In this document: piece after piece, positions 4,668-7,741 of the stretch | How the letters are laid out: each line of letters starts with the position of its first letter | Numbering within the stretch: the first letter of the stretch is position 1 | Origin: Methanoregulaceae archaeon | GTDB taxonomy: Archaea; Halobacteriota; Methanomicrobia; Methanomicrobiales; Methanospirillaceae | Assembly (NCBI GenBank): GCA_025453715.1 | Contig: JALOPT010000084.1 | Location: forward strand, 1-7,741 | Length of the DNA stretch: 7,741 nucleotides | Direction of reading: 5' to 3' | Made by a program: the position numbers and the translations under genes | Notes under the pieces: generated by a model | What the model saw: the letters and a program-made list of their open reading frames with translations, nothing else | What the model was told of the DNA's origin: nothing | The model's database searches: none

Positions 4668-5213
4668 TCATAGGTCCGCCTCAACAAGCAGCCAGTCATG
4701 TAATTCCCTGAGGGCCAGTGCCCGGTGGGAAATCCTGCTTTTCTCTTCGAGAGGTATTTCTGCGAGCGTCCGGCCGTTCAATTCGAAAATTGGATCATAT
4801 CCGAATCCTTCCCGGCCGCGGGCTTCGACAATACGCCCGTTTAATATACCGCGGAACACCCTGATCCCATTCGAGTCCGCATAAGCAATTGCAGTTTGAA
4901 AATGGGCACCCCTGCCTTTCCCCTCGGTCAGCCTGAGGATCCCTTCATTACCGATTTTATCAAACACGTAGGCAGCATAAGGCCCGGGGAACCCCGACAG
5001 CGAATCGATACAGAACGCAGTATCATCCACGATCAGAGGTTTCCCCAGTCTTTCCCATGCAAATTCCGCTTTATACCGGGCGATCTCCCCGACATCATCA
5101 TGACGGCATTCAGGGCATTCAAGCCGGACATCCTCCACCTCGATCCTGCCACCGAGATAGGACCTGATCTCATCGGCCTTGTGAGGGTTACTGGTAACGA
5201 CAAGCAGTTTCAT
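4668..5213 (-). CDS. rdgB: XTP/dITP diphosphatase (Ham1/RdgB family non-canonical purine NTP pyrophosphatase)
   Basis: The enzyme hydrolyses XTP, ITP and dITP to the monophosphates plus pyrophosphate, keeping deaminated purines out of RNA and DNA. The 181 residues carry all family motifs: TSNPHK (7-12, T/N/K phosphate-binding residues), VDDTAFCIDSLSGFPGPYAA (62-81, with acidic D63/D64 as metal-ligand or general-base candidates), GFGYDPIF (136-143) and EKSRISHRA (157-165). The length is normal for archaeal members. ATG 5213 overlaps the stop of kae1-bud32 by 4 bases (ATGA), and GAGGGCGAT sits about 5 bases upstream as a strong Shine-Dalgarno. The two are thus likely translationally coupled. 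The protein should be cytosolic and homodimeric, as in the family. Confidence 0.95.
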   Translation of the reverse strand: MKLLVVTSNPHKADEIRSYLGGRIEVEDVRLECPECRHDDVGEIARYKAEFAWERLGKPLIVDDTAFCIDSLSGFPGPYAAYVFDKIGNEGILRLTEGKGRGAHFQTAIAYADSNGIRVFRGILNGRIVEARGREGFGYDPIFELNGRTLAEIPLEEKSRISHRALALRELHDWLLVEADL

Positions 5214-6793
5214 AAATATCGCCCTCTGTGCAGGATTTCCTGTTCCCGGGCAACAACCTCGGCAGCCTGGTCAAACTCGCCTGAGTACCCCTCAATAAAG
5301 GATTGCCGGAGGACTGCATGGTCTTCAACCATGCTTTCCAGGGTCTGGAAAAACACGTGAATATCGACACCCCGGGGCTCAACCTCTGATGATACCTGTG
5401 CAAGACCAAAATCGATCAGAACGCACCGGCCGTCTCTTACCAAAATATTACTCGTTGTCAGATCTCCGTGGATGATCCCCGCCTGGTGGAGACGACCTAT
5501 TATTCCTCCTGCTTCGCATACAAGGTCAGGCCCGAGGCATTCCTTGAGCATCGGCCCTTCGATCTTTTCCATCCGTATTGAGTCTTCTGTAATATCACTA
5601 ATGACCGGCGTTGGTACCCCGGCCCTCCTTGCCATTGAAATAAGCCGTGCCTCCATCCGGGTGCGTTCACGGATCAGTTGCCGGTCAAGGCCCGGAGAAC
5701 GGTAACATTTCCCTCGTCGCTCCTTGCAGACCTCATGCCGCCCGATTGTTACCACCGCCTCAGCCCCGATTGCCGTAGTACGCCCGGTCCCGTAAACAGG
5801 TATTGACGATGTAGTTTCATCAGACCTCCAGACCACCTCAACCTGGTCTACACGGAAGGAGGGATTGACATGAGAGGCTGCAATGGGGGTACTGACACCA
5901 TGTTCAAGCATGACCCTGCCCGTGTATGCGATCATGGCGCCATTATCCCCCATGAACCCTGTATCTGGCACATGGAATGACGCCCCCCTCTCTTCCGCCA
6001 TCATCTTCAGCATGTCACGGAGCCGCCTGTTTGCACCGACCCCGCCAACCAGCAATACTTCATCCTTCCCGCTGTGTGCCAGGGCCCGTTCAGTCACTTC
6101 CACACACATGGCAAATGCAGTCTCCTGGAGGCTGTTACAGACATCTTCAATCGTCCCCCTGCACTCTTTCGCTGCACTTACAAGACCTGAAAATGCCAGG
6201 TCCATCCCTTTCACGGTGTAAGGCAGTTCAATATAACTACCTTTTCCGGCAAGTTCTTCGATGACCGGCCCGCCGGGGTGTGGGAGGCCTTTGCTCCTTG
6301 CAAATTTATCGAGTGCATTGCCAAGGCCGATATCAAGGGTTTCACCAAAAATCCGGTAACGGGATTTCAGGTATCCGATTACCTGGGTATTTGCCCCGCT
6401 GGCATACAACGTGACCGGATCATCACATCCTGTTGCATACCGCCCGATCTCAACATGTGCAACACAATGGTTAACCCCTACAAGCGGGACTCCAAGCGCC
6501 AGGGAAAGCGAGCGTGATGCGGTAGCAACAGTACGGAGACATGGCCCGAGACCTGGGCCAATAGAAAATGCAACCCCTTCAATAGCTCCGGTATCACCAT
6601 AATCCAGCAGGACGCGGGAAATGACATCCTTCATCTCTGATGCGTGGTGCTGGGCTGCTTCCCTCGGGTGAATGCCACCCTGGGCTGGCTTGTATGGACG
6701 GGAACAGATAGCCCGGAGGGAGGTATCAAAAACAGCGGCACTGAGATTCCAGGCAGTGCCTTCAATCCCCAGGACCGGCCCAAAAACAGGCAT
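5210..6793 (-). CDS. kae1-bud32: Kae1-Bud32 fusion: KEOPS tRNA N6-threonylcarbamoyltransferase and kinase
   Basis: This 527-residue fusion holds the two core KEOPS subunits. Kae1 (about 6-325, TsaD family) transfers the threonylcarbamoyl group from TC-AMP to A37 of ANN-decoding tRNAs, forming t6A. Its metal ligands are H109 and H113 (NHCVAH) and D283 (GDNGAMIAYTG). ASGANTQVIG (131-140) and GGVGANRRLR (250-259) match nucleotide-binding parts of the fold. Bud32 (about 340-527) is a small RIO-like kinase/ATPase. K357 (CKER) is the likely ATP lysine, HGDLTTSNIL (442-451) is the catalytic loop with D444 and N449, and IDFG (460-463) contains the metal-binding D461. The ERTRMEARL segment matches the following helix. 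The fusion is known in many euryarchaea including methanogens. All key residues are present. ATG 6793 is 6 bases after the S27ae stop and fits the family N-terminus (VLGIEGTAWN). Confidence 0.97.
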   Translation of the reverse strand: MPVFGPVLGIEGTAWNLSAAVFDTSLRAICSRPYKPAQGGIHPREAAQHHASEMKDVISRVLLDYGDTGAIEGVAFSIGPGLGPCLRTVATASRSLSLALGVPLVGVNHCVAHVEIGRYATGCDDPVTLYASGANTQVIGYLKSRYRIFGETLDIGLGNALDKFARSKGLPHPGGPVIEELAGKGSYIELPYTVKGMDLAFSGLVSAAKECRGTIEDVCNSLQETAFAMCVEVTERALAHSGKDEVLLVGGVGANRRLRDMLKMMAEERGASFHVPDTGFMGDNGAMIAYTGRVMLEHGVSTPIAASHVNPSFRVDQVEVVWRSDETTSSIPVYGTGRTTAIGAEAVVTIGRHEVCKERRGKCYRSPGLDRQLIRERTRMEARLISMARRAGVPTPVISDITEDSIRMEKIEGPMLKECLGPDLVCEAGGIIGRLHQAGIIHGDLTTSNILVRDGRCVLIDFGLAQVSSEVEPRGVDIHVFFQTLESMVEDHAVLRQSFIEGYSGEFDQAAEVVAREQEILHRGRYL

Positions 6794-6799
6794 CAGATC

Positions 6800-6982
6800 T
6801 TATTTTTTAAATTCGGTATAGCCGCATTTTCCACAGGCGGAACGGTCTTTGTGCCCGGCCATAATAATTCCGGGACCGCACCTCGGGCAGTATTTCATAT
6901 CAGTGGTGACCTTATTTCCATCTACCTTATAATATGAACCGCGCTTGGCAGCCTTCGATTCTTTGGCTTTTTTTGCTGCCAT
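6800..6982 (-). CDS. rps27ae: Small-subunit ribosomal protein S27Ae
   Basis: This 60-residue, lysine-rich protein has the zinc-binding cysteines C32, C35, C50 and C53 (YCPRCG ... SACGKCGYTEF), characteristic of S27ae of the archaeal 30S subunit. In eukaryotes the same protein is made as a ubiquitin fusion; here it is free-standing, as usual in archaea. The N-terminal MAAKKAKESKAAKRG is a basic rRNA-binding tail. The gene starts 2 bases after the S24e stop and ends 6 bases before kae1-bud32, so it belongs to that operon. Confidence 0.97.
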   Translation of the reverse strand: MAAKKAKESKAAKRGSYYKVDGNKVTTDMKYCPRCGPGIIMAGHKDRSACGKCGYTEFKK

Positions 6983-6984
6983 GA

Positions 6985-7281
6985 TTATGCTGCCTCTTCC
7001 TTCGGTTTTGGCACCCCGCGAGTCATCAGGAACTGACGCTCGGTTTTCACCTTTGTCTCTTCGTTATCATATATCCGGGCCATGCCTGTGAGTTCCATCT
7101 TTCCGAAACCGGTCTTTAATGAATCGATTACCATCTGCTTCTCACTCGTGTTGAGAAGTGCTGATAATTTCCCGGTGATTTGCATCCTTGAGGGGGTAGC
7201 ACCATCGTATCGGAGGACGAAATTGAGTTCTCTCCTCATGAGAAGCTCGTTTCTCTTATCCTTCGTTATCTCAAACTCCAT
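6985..7281 (-). CDS. rps24e: Small-subunit ribosomal protein S24e
   Basis: This is a 98-residue protein of normal archaeal S24e length. Its motifs MRRELNFVLRYDGATPSR (15-32), a central LKTGFGKMELTGMARIYD stretch and a charged C-terminal tail fit the family. It is a 30S subunit component. ATG 7281 has a good Shine-Dalgarno, GAGGAT (7286-7291), and a TATA-like TTTAAATA at 7311-7318. It thus appears to be the first gene of a transcript S24e - S27ae - kae1-bud32 - rdgB, although read-through from the kinase gene 73 bases upstream is also possible. Confidence 0.97.
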   Translation of the reverse strand: MEFEITKDKRNELLMRRELNFVLRYDGATPSRMQITGKLSALLNTSEKQMVIDSLKTGFGKMELTGMARIYDNEETKVKTERQFLMTRGVPKPKEEAA

Positions 7282-7285
7282 CGAT

Positions 7286-7318
7286 ATCCTCTAATTATAG
7301 GTAACGACTTTATTTAAA
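7286..7318 (-). promoter_or_regulatory. Promoter and ribosome binding site of the S24e operon
   Basis: The minus strand reads TTTAAATA at 7311-7318, a good archaeal TATA box, and GAGGAT at 7286-7291, complementary to the 16S rRNA tail, 4 bases before ATG 7281. The TATA position predicts a start near 7288-7290, so the leader would be short and its 5' end could fall at or inside the Shine-Dalgarno. The exact start site is therefore uncertain. Confidence 0.5.
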
Positions 7319-7354
7319 ACATGATCATGGTCCATTATTTTACTAATCTGATAT

Positions 7355-7741
7355 TCATTCCGGGGTTTTTACAAAATAGGTCAGCATTTCCCGGGCTTTC
7401 TCCTTCGCTTCCGGATCGACCAGGCGGAAAACGACACCTTCCCGGGGTTGCCCGTATAAAATAACTGATCCTTCATTTGACGCAATTACCAGGGGTATTA
7501 CCGCAAGGTCTTCCTCGCCATCCACATAGATCATTGCCTGCGGGTGCTTAAGGGCCTCGTTCAGTCCCTCGATCAGTTCATCGGAGAGCGAACCGGGGGG
7601 ATTTTTCACACGGATACAGAGGTCGTAGAGGACAGGCGTCCTGTCACATGGGGATCTCATGGTATGTCCATCGATGATCGCGAGGTCGGGTGTGATCCCC
7701 TGTTGAAGCAGGCGGTGAGTCACGACATCCCCGACGGTATA
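7355..7741 (-). CDS. GTP-dependent dephospho-CoA kinase (DUF359 family), partial, 5' end outside window
   Basis: The frame is open from the window edge (first visible residues YTVGDVVTHRLL) to a TGA at 7357-7355, giving 128 C-terminal residues of a protein that usually has about 160-180. The family motifs are GDVVT near the edge, PDLAIIDGHTMR, the central NPPGSLSDEL, VDGEEDLAVIPLVI and LYGQPREGVVF. Archaeal DUF359 proteins phosphorylate dephospho-CoA with GTP, the last step of CoA synthesis. This is unrelated to bacterial CoaE. The conserved Asp and Glu residues in GD, DG and GEED are candidates for the active site. The GTG at 7723-7721 lies inside the GDVVTHR motif and is not the true start. 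The gene is on the same strand as S24e and 73 bases upstream of it. Confidence 0.92.
   Translation of the reverse strand, partial: YTVGDVVTHRLLQQGITPDLAIIDGHTMRSPCDRTPVLYDLCIRVKNPPGSLSDELIEGLNEALKHPQAMIYVDGEEDLAVIPLVIASNEGSVILYGQPREGVVFRLVDPEAKEKAREMLTYFVKTPE

Noticed and set aside
4435..4884. Plus-strand open frame of 149 codons overlapping L40e and the diphosphatase gene
   Set aside because: It lies antisense to L40e with intact zinc cysteines and to the C-terminal motifs of the diphosphatase; its translation shows no domain.
4896..5360. Plus-strand open frame of 154 codons across the diphosphatase/Bud32 junction
   Set aside because: It is an antisense shadow of two well-supported minus-strand genes and has no motif of its own.
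1..7741. CRISPR array, insertion sequence or prophage
   Set aside because: No regularly spaced repeats, transposase, integrase or terminal inverted repeats were seen, and the content is housekeeping genes with uniform archaeal character.

Overview
The window looks like a chromosomal segment of a methanogenic euryarchaeon, most likely of the order Methanomicrobiales. Three things point there. The ribosomal proteins are of archaeal type (S24e, S27ae, L40e). Kae1 and Bud32 are fused in one polypeptide. An archaeal GTP-dependent dephospho-CoA kinase sits next to the ribosomal genes. The order assignment comes from the overall protein style and is an inference. Nothing in the window looks like an insertion sequence, phage, plasmid or CRISPR array.

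Layout. At 1-248 (+) is the C-terminal end of a FabH-like ketoacyl-ACP synthase III. It converges, with a 7-base gap, on a radical SAM/SPASM protein of the AF1577-like putative peptide-modifying kind (256-1377, -). Upstream of that, on the same strand, is a secreted, membrane-anchored TPR protein (1445-2323, -). Next come tandem tRNA-Val(CAC) and tRNA-Gly(TCC) genes, 4 bases apart, both on the minus strand (2379-2527). An AT-rich spacer with two overlapping hairpins follows, then the membrane zinc protease HtpX (2726-3607, -). A divergent intergenic region with two short perfect dyads separates htpX from a Bles03/DUF1917 protein (3792-4442, +).

The right half is one minus-strand housekeeping cluster. 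In transcription order it holds dephospho-CoA kinase (partial, cut by the window end), S24e, S27ae, Kae1-Bud32, XTP/dITP diphosphatase and the 48-residue L40e (4444-4590). S24e, S27ae, kae1-bud32 and the diphosphatase gene are separated by 2 and 6 bases and then overlap by 4, so they form a tight operon. S24e and L40e each have a TATA-like box of their own. The cluster joins translation (ribosomal proteins), t6A tRNA modification (the KEOPS core), nucleotide-pool cleaning and CoA synthesis.

I found no clearly undescribed multi-gene system. The entries most worth a second look are the radical SAM enzyme with its TPR neighbour and no visible precursor peptide, the Bles03 homologue with its dyad-rich upstream region, the FabH-like fragment with altered catalytic positions, and the plus-strand terminator-like hairpins with no plus-strand gene to terminate.
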